Below are positions 50,353 through 57,926 of a stretch of DNA of 64,000 nucleotides, in pieces (positions within the stretch are counted from its first letter, which is position 1; each line of letters starts with the position of its first letter). The notes under the pieces are model-generated. The model was not told the origin of the DNA, ran no database searches, and saw nothing but the letters and a program-made list of their open reading frames with translations. The DNA lies in assembly GCA_001940995.1 (NCBI GenBank), contig MSHC01000011.1, forward strand, positions 15,356 to 79,355, in the 5' to 3' direction. Position numbers and translations under genes: made by a program. The DNA comes from Ruminococcus sp. Phil15 (lineage in GTDB: Bacteria > Bacillota > Clostridia > Oscillospirales > Ruminococcaceae).

Positions 50353-51655
50353 TATACTTTTAATAGCAGCCATACTGGTCTCCGCATTACCGCTTACCTA
50401 TGTCGTTTATCATTTCCTTACTCCGAAGTTCAGGTCCGCATTCGGAGCAGGACTTATGATGGCTGTACTGACAGTCATACTTGCGGCAAAAATTGCTTTT
50501 GAAAACAAATACGGAATGCACGTCCCGGTGAGTTTGTCTTTATATTTTTTGTATTTCATGATAATGAATTGTTTTTCTAAAGACTCATGGAAAACCGTCC
50601 TAAAGTATTTTTTAATTATATTTGGGTCTATAAACCTTATTGATGTGCTGGAGTTTACATTACTTACTGCAGCAGGATATTTTGACTACACAACGAACCA
50701 AATAAGTCCATTACTTCGGTTTATTGCTTCGGCAACAACTTCCATATTCTTTATCGTAATTGCGCATATATATAAAAGATTCCATAAGATCGGCAGCTAC
50801 ACAAAGTATTCGTATTTTGTTGCGATACTTCTTTCACAAATACTTATATGGACTATTGCGTTCTTCTTTGTTATTTACACTACAGATTCGTCAAAAAAGT
50901 TACATATAATCACAATCTGTATGAGCGTAACACGGATAATTATGGATATTATCTTTGTCAAGGCTATAGCTGTCAACTACCATAAGGCGCAGCTTGAGTT
51001 TTCTCTCGACCGAGCTATGGAGATGGAAAAGGTGCAATACGAGTATTACGAAAGCCTGACAGATTCGATAACCTCACTGCGAAAATACCGCCACGACCTT
51101 AACAATATTCTCCAGACGCTTACAATGATAATCAATAACCCCGACAACCTTGAAAACGGGAAGGAGCTTCTCGAGCAGCTATGCAAAAGGCATGACAAAA
51201 TACAGCTTCCCTATTATTGCTCAAATCCCGTAATAAACGCCGTACTTCTTGCGAAAACTGCCGTCGCCCAAGAAAACGGCATAGAAATTGCCATTTCAAT
51301 AAATCTTGAAAACACGAATATGTTTGAACATATCGACCTGTGCAGTGTTTTTTCAAATATGCTCGACAATGCAATTGAAGCCGCTAGCGAAGTAGAACAC
51401 GGTCATATCGCCATTTCATCGTGGACAGAAACAGAGCACCTATTTATCAAGTGCGTAAATTCATACAGCGGAAAGATACACAAAGACTCAAAGAAGCTAA
51501 TCTCTACAAAGGGAAAGGACAGAGGTCTTGGCATTTCGATAATAGAGACTATAGCGGAAAGATACGGCGGAAAGTTTTTATGCGAATGCGGCGAGGAATT
51601 CTCCGCTCTTGCCGTGCTGGATATGGAGTTTGCCTCTCAAAAAGGTCATAATTAA
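50342..51655 (+). CDS. Sensor histidine kinase with GHKL ATPase, AgrC-like (437 aa)
   Basis: Six hydrophobic helices fill the first 210 residues. A phosphoacceptor helix with KYRHDLNNILQ (His 251) and a GHKL ATPase (FSNMLDNAIEAASE, then DRGLGISIIETIAERYGG) follow. The start is GTG 50342, eight bases after AGGTGG, overlapping the regulator gene by 11 bases. This architecture is that of AgrC-type peptide sensors. No AgrB protease or AgrD precursor gene is present nearby. Confidence 0.9.
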   Translation: MLDNILLIAAILVSALPLTYVVYHFLTPKFRSAFGAGLMMAVLTVILAAKIAFENKYGMHVPVSLSLYFLYFMIMNCFSKDSWKTVLKYFLIIFGSINLIDVLEFTLLTAAGYFDYTTNQISPLLRFIASATTSIFFIVIAHIYKRFHKIGSYTKYSYFVAILLSQILIWTIAFFFVIYTTDSSKKLHIITICMSVTRIIMDIIFVKAIAVNYHKAQLEFSLDRAMEMEKVQYEYYESLTDSITSLRKYRHDLNNILQTLTMIINNPDNLENGKELLEQLCKRHDKIQLPYYCSNPVINAVLLAKTAVAQENGIEIAISINLENTNMFEHIDLCSVFSNMLDNAIEAASEVEHGHIAISSWTETEHLFIKCVNSYSGKIHKDSKKLISTKGKDRGLGISIIETIAERYGGKFLCECGEEFSALAVLDMEFASQKGHN

Positions 51656-51727
51656 TATGTTACGGTGCAGAGAAATACAGCAGTCAAAAGCGGTCGTACA
51701 TTCTATATTGCATTTTTATGCTTTATA

Positions 51728-51756
51728 CCTCCGGAACGTTTTGTTTCGGGGGTTTT
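51728..51756 (+). terminator. Terminator after the histidine kinase
   Basis: CCTCCGGAAC / GTTTCGGGGG then TTTT. Confidence 0.75.
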
Positions 51757-51866
51757 ATATAACTTATAAATGCCGGCAATTATAAATCGTTCTAATTAAC
51801 AGTGGTCATATTATTTACACGAAGCATTGAAAAGATGTCGGAAATATAGTATAATTCTAATCATAG

Positions 51867-52068
51867 GTTGCGGCGGCCGGCGGTGATACGAAACCTGCCG
51901 ATCCTGCAAACCGGCAGTTTCCGCTATCAAGGCGGGCGACCTTGTAAAAATCACAGGCGCAAAGTATTACAGCGGTAAGACGATCCCATCCTGGGTCAAA
52001 GCTAAAAACCGGTTCGTTCACAGCGTGTCCGGCAACCGTGCAGTTATCGACAAAAGCCTCGGAAATGC
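51867..52068 (+). pseudogene. Frameshifted C-terminal scrap of a phage-type endolysin
   Basis: Two adjoining frames read AAAGGDTKPADPA and then VSAIKAGDLVKITGAKYYSG followed by KTIPSWVKAKNRFVHSVSG. That is the linker and SH3-like wall-binding domain found at the C-terminus of N-acetylmuramoyl-L-alanine amidases on prophages and elements of gut Firmicutes. The catalytic domain is absent, a frameshift lies near 51905, and the end runs into the arsR promoter. The remaining gap 51757-51866 is AT-rich without a gene. Confidence 0.6.
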
Positions 52069-52069
52069 A

Positions 52070-52105
52070 TTGACAAATATCTATATGTTGCATATAATAT
52101 AGATA
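52070..52105 (+). promoter_or_regulatory. Promoter and operator of the arsR operon
   Basis: TTGACA (52070), 17 bases, TATAAT (52093). The inverted repeat TATCTATAT (52078-52086) / ATATAGATA (52097-52105) covers the spacer and -10, as expected for an ArsR-type repressor. Confidence 0.8.
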
Positions 52106-52125
52106 GATGTCGATGGGAGGTGAAT

Positions 52126-52443
52126 GTGTTGGAGATGGACGAAAGAAAAGTTGCAGCAATCTTCAAAGCGTTTGGTGACGAAAACCGCATTAGAATTATA
52201 AAACTACTGCGTTCGGGCGAGAAATGTGCCTGCAAGCTATTGGAGGAAATCAATGTAACACAGCCTACGCTGTCGCACCATATGAAAATTCTCTGTGACG
52301 CTGAAATTGTTGTTGGTCGCAAAGAGGGCAAATGGATGCACTATTCCATTTCAGAAAAAGGCGTGAAGCAAGCAAAGGAATGTTTGGAGCAGTTGACCAC
52401 ACTTAATGTTGAATACAAAAGCAAGTCGTGCTGTGAAAAGTGA
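52126..52443 (+). CDS. ArsR/SmtB-family metalloregulator (105 aa)
   Basis: Winged helix with IFKAFGDENRIRIIKLL and the recognition helix VTQPTLSHHMKIL. The metal-site helix reads GEKCACKL (Cys 34, Cys 36), equivalent to the ELCVCDL arsenic site of ArsR, and the C-terminus adds a CC pair. Several starts are possible: GTG 52126, TTG 52129 and ATG 52135. GTG is chosen for its five-base spacing to GGGAGG. First gene of an operon with an ArsP-type permease, so arsenical sensing is likely. Confidence 0.9.
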   Translation: MLEMDERKVAAIFKAFGDENRIRIIKLLRSGEKCACKLLEEINVTQPTLSHHMKILCDAEIVVGRKEGKWMHYSISEKGVKQAKECLEQLTTLNVEYKSKSCCEK

Positions 52444-52531
52444 GCAAGTTTATAGATTACTTTTCCGCACGACTTATAAAACAACCAATATATAGATACA
52501 TTTCAATATAACTATATGAAAGGAGCTTTTT

Positions 52532-53545
52532 ATGGAAGCATTAAAAATTAGTTGGGACTTTTTTCAAAATGAAGTCCTCGGTATGGGTTGGCTGAACAGG
52601 CTCATATCAACTATATTGAACGCCTGCGGTTTAGATACTACAAGCAGAGTAGGCGGCAGCATTCAGTTCTTTATTTACGATACCATAAAAATTATGGTAC
52701 TGCTCGACGTGTTGATTTTGATTATCTCGTATATTCAAAGTTATTTCCCACCCGAAAGGACAAAAAAGATACTTGGCAGGTTTCACGGAATATGGGCAAA
52801 TATTATTGCCGCATTGCTCGGTACGGTAACGCCGTTCTGTTCATGTTCCTCTATTCCGCTGTTTATTGGATTTACAAGCGCAGGTTTGCCGCTTGGCGTT
52901 ACATTTTCATTTTTGATTTCTTCGCCAATGGTTGACCTCGGCAGCCTTGTTTTGCTGATGAGTATTTTCGGCTGGAAAGTTGCGGTTTTATATGTCATAC
53001 TCGGTTTGGTGATTGCGGTTGTCGGCGGTACGCTGATTGAAAAGCTGCACCTTGAAAATCAGGTTGAAGAATTTATCCGCAACGGTCATTCTCTTGATGT
53101 TCCGCAGGAAGAACTGCATTTCAAAGACCGTATGAAATATGCGTGGGAACAGGTAGTTGCAACAGCCAAAAAGGTGGCTCCGTATGTTTTGATAGGCGTC
53201 GGTATCGGTGCAGTAATTCACAACTGGATACCCGAAGATTTTATTGTCAAGGTGCTTGGGGATAACAACCCGTTTGGGGTTATTTTGGCAACGATTGCAG
53301 GTGTTCCGATGTATGCGGATATTTTCGGCACAATCCCGATTGCAGAAGCCTTACTTGCAAAGGGTGCTTTGCTCGGCGTTGTCCTTTCCTTTATGATGGG
53401 CGTAACTACCCTTTCTCTCCCTTCAATGATTATGCTTCGCAAAGCGGTTAAGCCAAAGCTGCTCGGCATTTTCATTGCAATATGCACAGTCGGTATTATC
53501 GTTGTAGGCTATTTCTTCAACGCAATACAATATTTAATTGTTTAA
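52532..53545 (+). CDS. arsP: ArsP-type permease (DUF318 family, 337 aa)
   Basis: About eight to ten transmembrane helices. The motif TPFCSCSS (100-107) with Cys 103 and Cys 105 is characteristic of this permease family; in Campylobacter ArsP exports methylarsenite and aromatic trivalent arsenicals. ISSPMVDLGSLVLLM and MYADIFGTIPIAEAL are further conserved stretches. AAAGGAG lies before the ATG. It follows arsR by 88 bp, and that gap contains another ATATAGATA half-site (52490-52498). The chemical substrate is inferred from family and regulator. Confidence 0.87.
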   Translation: MEALKISWDFFQNEVLGMGWLNRLISTILNACGLDTTSRVGGSIQFFIYDTIKIMVLLDVLILIISYIQSYFPPERTKKILGRFHGIWANIIAALLGTVTPFCSCSSIPLFIGFTSAGLPLGVTFSFLISSPMVDLGSLVLLMSIFGWKVAVLYVILGLVIAVVGGTLIEKLHLENQVEEFIRNGHSLDVPQEELHFKDRMKYAWEQVVATAKKVAPYVLIGVGIGAVIHNWIPEDFIVKVLGDNNPFGVILATIAGVPMYADIFGTIPIAEALLAKGALLGVVLSFMMGVTTLSLPSMIMLRKAVKPKLLGIFIAICTVGIIVVGYFFNAIQYLIV

Positions 53546-53563
53546 TTTTAGGAGGTTGTCATT

Positions 53564-53938
53564 ATGGCATTATTTAATTTCGGAAAGAAAAGAGAAGAAA
53601 AGAAAACACCTGCCCCAGCTTGCAGTTGTGGTTGTCCGACAAGTGAAACGGAAAAAATCACAAATGACTGCTGCCCCGAAGCAAAAGACGGAATTTGCTG
53701 CATCAAGGTGTTAGGTGCAGGCTGTAAATCCTGCCACGAACTATATGAGAACGCTAAACAGGCAGTAAGCGATATGAGGCTTTCCGTAGAGGTTGAATAT
53801 ATTACCGATATGCAGAAAGTAATGGAATACGGTGTTATGAGTATGCCAGCCCTTGTTGTCAACGAAAAGGTCGTGTCTATGGGGAAGGTATTGAAAGCTG
53901 CTGATGTAGTTGCGCTGCTGCACAAACTTGGATTTTGA
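53564..53938 (+). CDS. Thioredoxin-like redox protein with N-terminal Cys clusters (124 aa)
   Basis: Residues 45-124 form a small thioredoxin/glutaredoxin fold (CIKVLGAGCKSCHELYENAKQAV, GVMSMPALVVNEKVVSMG) with the active pair C54-K-S-C57. The N-terminal extension holds CSCGC and CC pairs that could bind or pass on metal(loid)s. Such proteins regularly follow ArsP-type permeases and may reduce or shuttle arsenic thiolates. AGGAGG before ATG, 18 bp after arsP. Confidence 0.87.
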   Translation: MALFNFGKKREEKKTPAPACSCGCPTSETEKITNDCCPEAKDGICCIKVLGAGCKSCHELYENAKQAVSDMRLSVEVEYITDMQKVMEYGVMSMPALVVNEKVVSMGKVLKAADVVALLHKLGF

Positions 53939-53969
53939 CCTAATCAGAATAAGCTATAAATTGCATTGA

Positions 53970-54008
53970 GCCCACCGAGGACTTTTTCTTCGGTGGGCAT
54001 TATTTTTT
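53970..54008 (+). terminator. Terminator of the ars operon
   Basis: GCCCACCGA / TCGGTGGGC followed by ATTATTTTTT. Confidence 0.85.
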
Positions 54009-54084
54009 GCCCAAATCCTCATATTTGCACCTCTTCGTGGCTGTATTTTGAGAGGACTCTATCCTCCCGGAAAAGAGGTATGAT

Positions 54085-54714
54085 ATGACGGCTGAAGAAA
54101 TATGCAGGGTCAGTCAACTACAGCGTGAAGGATACGGCTACAAAAAAATTGCGTCTTTGACTGGGCTTCCTGTGAATACCGTAAAAGCCTATTGCCGCAG
54201 ACATCCGGTTTCTAAAGAGGATACTGCGGCTGAAAATACTTTGTGCAAAATGTGCGGAAAGGAACTGGAACAAACGCCGCATAAGCGTAAGAGAATATTC
54301 TGCTCCGATGTCTGCCGTCTCATCCAACAGACGCTTTCTGACTGCACTGAAATCGATACTGAAATTTCAGAACTTCGGGAGGAAATAGAGGTGGTGGCAG
54401 AGCTTACCCGCAAGTATATAGCTGAAAATTCCAACACCGCTCTTAATCAGGAAGAATACAACGCAAGGTATGAATCCCTGGTGGAACGCTACAATCATGC
54501 AGCCGACCGCCTTGAAGCGCTGGAAAAGACAAAAACGGAGCGGGAAGCAAAAGCTGACAGCATCGGCGCCTTTATGTTCAGTCTTTCGGAACGAGACGAA
54601 CCTCTCACCGAATTTGATGATCGGCTCTGGTTGACGGTTGTTGACACAGTCACAGCCCATGAGGACGGCCGACTGGTTTTCAATTTTAAGAACGGTGCAG
54701 AGATAACGGCTTAA
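54085..54714 (+). CDS. Chimera: element HTH/zinc-finger protein joined to the tail of a large serine recombinase (209 aa)
   Basis: Residues 1-80 look like the start of a small element protein: a helix-turn-helix (LQREGYGYKKIASLTGLPVNTVKAYCRRH) and a zinc knuckle (C54, C57, C73, C77). From about residue 82 the sequence is the C-terminal coiled-coil and end of a large serine recombinase (EIDTEISELREEIEVVAELTRK, FDDRLWLTVVDTVTAHEDGRLVF). The two halves belong to neighbouring genes on intact elements, so a deletion near 54325 fused them in frame. The resolvase catalytic domain is gone, so it cannot recombine DNA. Confidence 0.75.
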   Translation: MTAEEICRVSQLQREGYGYKKIASLTGLPVNTVKAYCRRHPVSKEDTAAENTLCKMCGKELEQTPHKRKRIFCSDVCRLIQQTLSDCTEIDTEISELREEIEVVAELTRKYIAENSNTALNQEEYNARYESLVERYNHAADRLEALEKTKTEREAKADSIGAFMFSLSERDEPLTEFDDRLWLTVVDTVTAHEDGRLVFNFKNGAEITA

Positions 54715-54743
54715 GGCACAATCAAAGAATCGTCATAAAAGAT

Positions 54744-54778
54744 GGTGCAGTTTGCGATATGAACTGCACCTTTTGTTT
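54744..54778 (+). terminator. Terminator after the chimeric recombinase gene
   Basis: GGTGCAGTT / AACTGCACC then TTTTG. It is followed by TGCACCCCCT twice (54779 and 54799 area) and its inverse AGGGGGTGCA (54816-54825). Confidence 0.75.
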
Positions 54779-54823
54779 TGCACCCCCTTAAACAAACTGC
54801 ACCCCCTAAACCTAAAGGGGGTG

Positions 54824-54846
54824 CATTGTATCAAAATTAGGGTTCT
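54824..54846 (-). repeat. Right copy of the 23-base boundary sequence (inverted)
   Basis: On the minus strand this 23-mer differs at two positions from 32296-32318 behind tRNA-Ser; the shared core is CTAATTTTGATACAA. The two copies face each other across the accessory region. Confidence 0.6.
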
Positions 54847-54858
54847 CTTTCAAACTTA

Positions 54859-54902
54859 AAACCGCCTATCTTCGGAAAGCACCGTAGATAGGCGGTCTTT
54901 TA
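54859..54902. terminator. Terminator of the Nudix gene (bidirectional)
   Basis: ACCGCCTATCTTCGG / CCGTAGATAGGCGGT, a 15-bp stem with one mismatch and T-rich flanks on both sides. Confidence 0.8.
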
Positions 54903-54946
54903 TTTTATTATAGCACCTAAAAAACGCAGCACAAACATTCTTCAGC

Positions 54947-55438
54947 TTACTTTGTAGCTCCCGCTTTGTATTCGGTTAGCAGCTTATCGCATATTGATGC
55001 GCCACGGACTGCCATTACCGCTTCGTCAAAATCAAACCAGCCTGCTTCATCGACCTCGGACGAGATATTAAACTCTCCGTCCTTTACCCTTACCAAGAAG
55101 CCGAGCATTAGCTGGTCACGCTTTTCGTAAAAAAAGCTTTTCAGAAATCTTGCTGAAATAACATTCAGACCAGTTTCCTCTGCGACCTCCCGCATCGCTG
55201 TTTTCTCAGCACATTCGCCGTCCTTTATGTAGCCTGCGACAAAAACGTGATGGTCGATATTATACTGCCTTAGAAGGCATATTTTTCCGCTTTCTGATAC
55301 CACGAGGCAGATAACGCAGGTCGAAAACATATCGAACCACGGTCTGTTGCATTTTTCGCACCACGGCACCTCGCCCTCGTCGCCCAAAACTCTTGACGAG
55401 AGCTGATTTCCGCACTCAGGACAAAATCTAAATCTCAT
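54947..55438 (-). CDS. Nudix hydrolase with zinc ribbon (163 aa)
   Basis: An N-terminal zinc ribbon (CPECGN ... CEKCNRP) like that of NADH pyrophosphatase NudC is followed by a Nudix domain. Its Nudix box is complete: GYIKDGECAEKTAMREVAEETGL, with the REVAEE metal site. Length and domain order suggest hydrolysis of a nucleotide-sugar, NADH or similar pyrophosphate; the NudC SQPWPFPxS motif is not seen, so NADH specificity is doubtful. Single gene at the right edge of the accessory region. Confidence 0.88.
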   Translation of the reverse strand: MRFRFCPECGNQLSSRVLGDEGEVPWCEKCNRPWFDMFSTCVICLVVSESGKICLLRQYNIDHHVFVAGYIKDGECAEKTAMREVAEETGLNVISARFLKSFFYEKRDQLMLGFLVRVKDGEFNISSEVDEAGWFDFDEAVMAVRGASICDKLLTEYKAGATK

Positions 55439-55521
55439 AACATATCCTTTCCTTCCGCAATAAGCAGATATTGCAAAGCTACGGCCGCAAAAATGCAGCC
55501 GCAGCTTTATTGTATCGTTAT

Positions 55522-56724
55522 TTAGTCCTCATAGACTGCCATAATAGCGTCTATAATCTCAGGGAAACGCCATTCCTGCGGAAATTCACGGTTTAATATA
55601 CCGAAGTTTTCGCCGTTTCCGACAACGGCATTATTATCCCACCACAGGCATGGTATGCCGAGCGACTTAGCCTTTTCAAGATAATAGGTCACGCACTCTA
55701 CTCTCTCAGAGGTATTCGATTTGTTTACGCTTCCGTATTCTCCTATGATTACAGGAATATTCTTGCTGATAAAATAGTCGTCGAGAGTTGAAAAGAGCGA
55801 GTCGATTTCGCCCTTGTTTGCGTCCTCGAACTGGTCAGTGCCCTTCGTATCGAGCGCAAAGGAATAAGGGAGATATGCGTGAACAGACACGATTACCTTA
55901 TCGTCGTTTTCTGGCAGCCACACTTCCTTCAGTGCGTTTCTGTTTGAAGATGCTGCATAGCCTGTAAGCATAAGATGACGCTTTGCATTATTTCCGCCGC
56001 TGTTTCTTACTGTGTTGTAAAATGCCTGCGCATATTCCCTGACTACCGCTCTGCCCTCGTTGTTTCCGCCGTTCCACTCGGAAGCTGTGCCACGGAGTCT
56101 TGGCTCGTTGAGTCCCTCGAAAATCAGATGCTCGTCATAATTCTTGAACTCCTCGGCAATCTGAGTCCAGAGAGCTGTGAGCTGTTCGATGTCCTGAGCC
56201 TTATCAGCTTCTGTCGGGAAGTACCATTCCTCGTGATGTGTATTAAGTATTACAAACATACCGTTGTCTATGCCGTAATCTACGATTTCTTTTACTCTTG
56301 CCATCCACTCGGCGTCAACGACATAGTTTTCGTCCATATGCGCATCCCAAGAAACGGGAATTCTAAGGACGTTAAAGCCGCCCTCGCTTATGAAATCAAT
56401 AAGCTCCTTTGTCGTTTGAACGGGCTGCCATGAGGTTTCTGCACCGAGAGTGCCGTTTCCTGTTGCGTCAAGCGTATTGCCCAGGTTCCAGCCTGTTTTC
56501 ATTTCCTTTACCAGCTCCAACGAAGAAATATCACGCATTTCCTGCGGCTGGTCGTTTTCATTATCGTCCTTACTGCTGTCATCGTTACTGCTTATGTCCG
56601 TAACAGAGCTTGTTGTATTGGACGAAGCCGCTTTTGAACTGCTGTCGTCTGACGAGCAGGCTGTCATGACTGTAATGCACATTGCCAAGCTGACTGTAAC
56701 GCTTAATAGTTTTTTGATATTCAT
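55522..56724 (-). CDS. GH5-family endoglucanase lipoprotein (400 aa)
   Basis: Lipobox TVMTAC (Cys 23) and a Ser/Asp/Asn tether to about residue 65, then a glycoside hydrolase family 5 barrel. MKTGWNLGNTLDA opens the barrel. The acid/base is E207 in FEGLNEPR and the nucleophile E329 in VIIGEYGS; the conserved His pairs are in NTHHEEW and VHAYLPY, and the aromatic WWDNN is at the sugar site. It should cleave beta-1,4-glucan (cellulose, mixed-linkage glucan or glucomannan) at the cell surface. No carbohydrate-binding or dockerin module is present. The adjacent gene encodes a cellobiose 2-epimerase-like enzyme. Confidence 0.93.
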   Translation of the reverse strand: MNIKKLLSVTVSLAMCITVMTACSSDDSSSKAASSNTTSSVTDISSNDDSSKDDNENDQPQEMRDISSLELVKEMKTGWNLGNTLDATGNGTLGAETSWQPVQTTKELIDFISEGGFNVLRIPVSWDAHMDENYVVDAEWMARVKEIVDYGIDNGMFVILNTHHEEWYFPTEADKAQDIEQLTALWTQIAEEFKNYDEHLIFEGLNEPRLRGTASEWNGGNNEGRAVVREYAQAFYNTVRNSGGNNAKRHLMLTGYAASSNRNALKEVWLPENDDKVIVSVHAYLPYSFALDTKGTDQFEDANKGEIDSLFSTLDDYFISKNIPVIIGEYGSVNKSNTSERVECVTYYLEKAKSLGIPCLWWDNNAVVGNGENFGILNREFPQEWRFPEIIDAIMAVYED

Positions 56725-56747
56725 AATGTTCTCTCGCTTTCAATTAC

Positions 56748-57911
56748 TCATGAGTTTGTTCTGCGGATTATTTCAAGGCACATTCTGCCGTTATGGTAGG
56801 GACACTTCCAAGGACCTACCATTTCCTTGTCTCTGTCAGGCACACCCTCAAAGCTTACCTCTGAGAACCACTCGCCGCAGCGCTTATCCGTTGTGACGTT
56901 TTCGATATAGGTCAGAATCTGCTCGGATATATCTGCAAAGCGCTTATCGCCGCTATGCTCGTAAGCGTTATAATAACCTACTACGGCTTCAGCCTGAACC
57001 CACCAGACACGCTTCCTATCGATTTCCTGCTTGTCACGCTCGTTATAGAGTGCGCCGCCGTGGAATGCAAGCTTTTCGATGTTCTTTGCAATTCTGAGGT
57101 CAATTTGCGCAAACTTATCGCAAAGCTCCTTTTCTCCGAGCGCTTCGCAGGCCAAATCCATAAGCCATGAAGCTTCGATATCGTGGCCGTAAGAATGTAT
57201 ATCGCCGATTTCGCAAAGCTTTTCGTCAAAGAAAACTCTCAGCGCATCGGTATCCTTATTATAGACGGTATCGCTCATCTGAGAAAGCTGGAACTTTAGT
57301 CTTTCTGCGACTCTCTTATCGCCGTTTGCCTTATAAAGCTCGGTATACGCTTCGATGAGATGCAAAATTGCGTTCATTGTTTTTTCTGCCATAAGTCCGT
57401 TTTCGGAGAGTGCGTCGTTCGGGATAGGAGTCCAATCTCTTGAAAAAGACTCACGGTAGCCATATTCGTCAAGGGTTTTCTCCTCTATATCCTCGAAAAT
57501 CTTCATTGCGAGTGATAGCGCTTCCTTGTCGCCCACGCTGTTGTAATATGCGGACAAAGCATAGATTGCAAATGCGCAGTTATATGTATGCTTCATTGTA
57601 TCTACCGGATTTCCCTTATAGTCGAGCATCCAGTACACGCCGCCCTGCTCGTAGTCGATGCAGTTGTTCTTGACAAACTCGTAGGCGTGCTTTGCGAGCC
57701 TTTTATTCTCCTCTCCGCCGATTATTTTATAGCAGGTTGAGTAAAACCAGAGTATTCTGTTATGCAGGATAACTCCCTTATCTGCGGTTTTATCAAGGTT
57801 CAAATCAAAGTCGACAAAGCCGTAAAATCCGCCGTTTTCCTTATCCTCAAGCTTTGACCAGAACGGTATTATATTCTCTTTGAGTATTTTTTCACATCTT
57901 GATTTGAGCAT
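56748..57911 (-). CDS. Cellobiose 2-epimerase / AGE-family epimerase (387 aa)
   Basis: An (alpha/alpha)6-barrel of the N-acylglucosamine 2-epimerase superfamily: FWSKLEDKENGGFYGFVDFDLN, LHNRILWFYS, GHDIEASWLMDLA and the terminal MVGPWKCPYHNGRMCLEIIRR supply the His residues of the active site. The layout matches cellobiose 2-epimerases of Ruminococcus, which turn cellobiose into glucosyl-mannose. No signal peptide, so cytoplasmic. Encoded 15 bp upstream of the next minus-strand gene and 23 bp from the cellulase, suggesting that products of surface cellulose cleavage are handled here after uptake. Confidence 0.9.
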   Translation of the reverse strand: MLKSRCEKILKENIIPFWSKLEDKENGGFYGFVDFDLNLDKTADKGVILHNRILWFYSTCYKIIGGEENKRLAKHAYEFVKNNCIDYEQGGVYWMLDYKGNPVDTMKHTYNCAFAIYALSAYYNSVGDKEALSLAMKIFEDIEEKTLDEYGYRESFSRDWTPIPNDALSENGLMAEKTMNAILHLIEAYTELYKANGDKRVAERLKFQLSQMSDTVYNKDTDALRVFFDEKLCEIGDIHSYGHDIEASWLMDLACEALGEKELCDKFAQIDLRIAKNIEKLAFHGGALYNERDKQEIDRKRVWWVQAEAVVGYYNAYEHSGDKRFADISEQILTYIENVTTDKRCGEWFSEVSFEGVPDRDKEMVGPWKCPYHNGRMCLEIIRRTNS

Positions 57912-57926
57912 AATAAGTTTTCCTTT

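Noticed and set aside
32199..54846. tRNA-Ser as a classical integrase attachment site
   Set aside because: I could not find a direct duplicate of the tRNA 3' end at the right edge, and no tyrosine integrase is present. The matching 23-mers are inverted and lie outside the tRNA.
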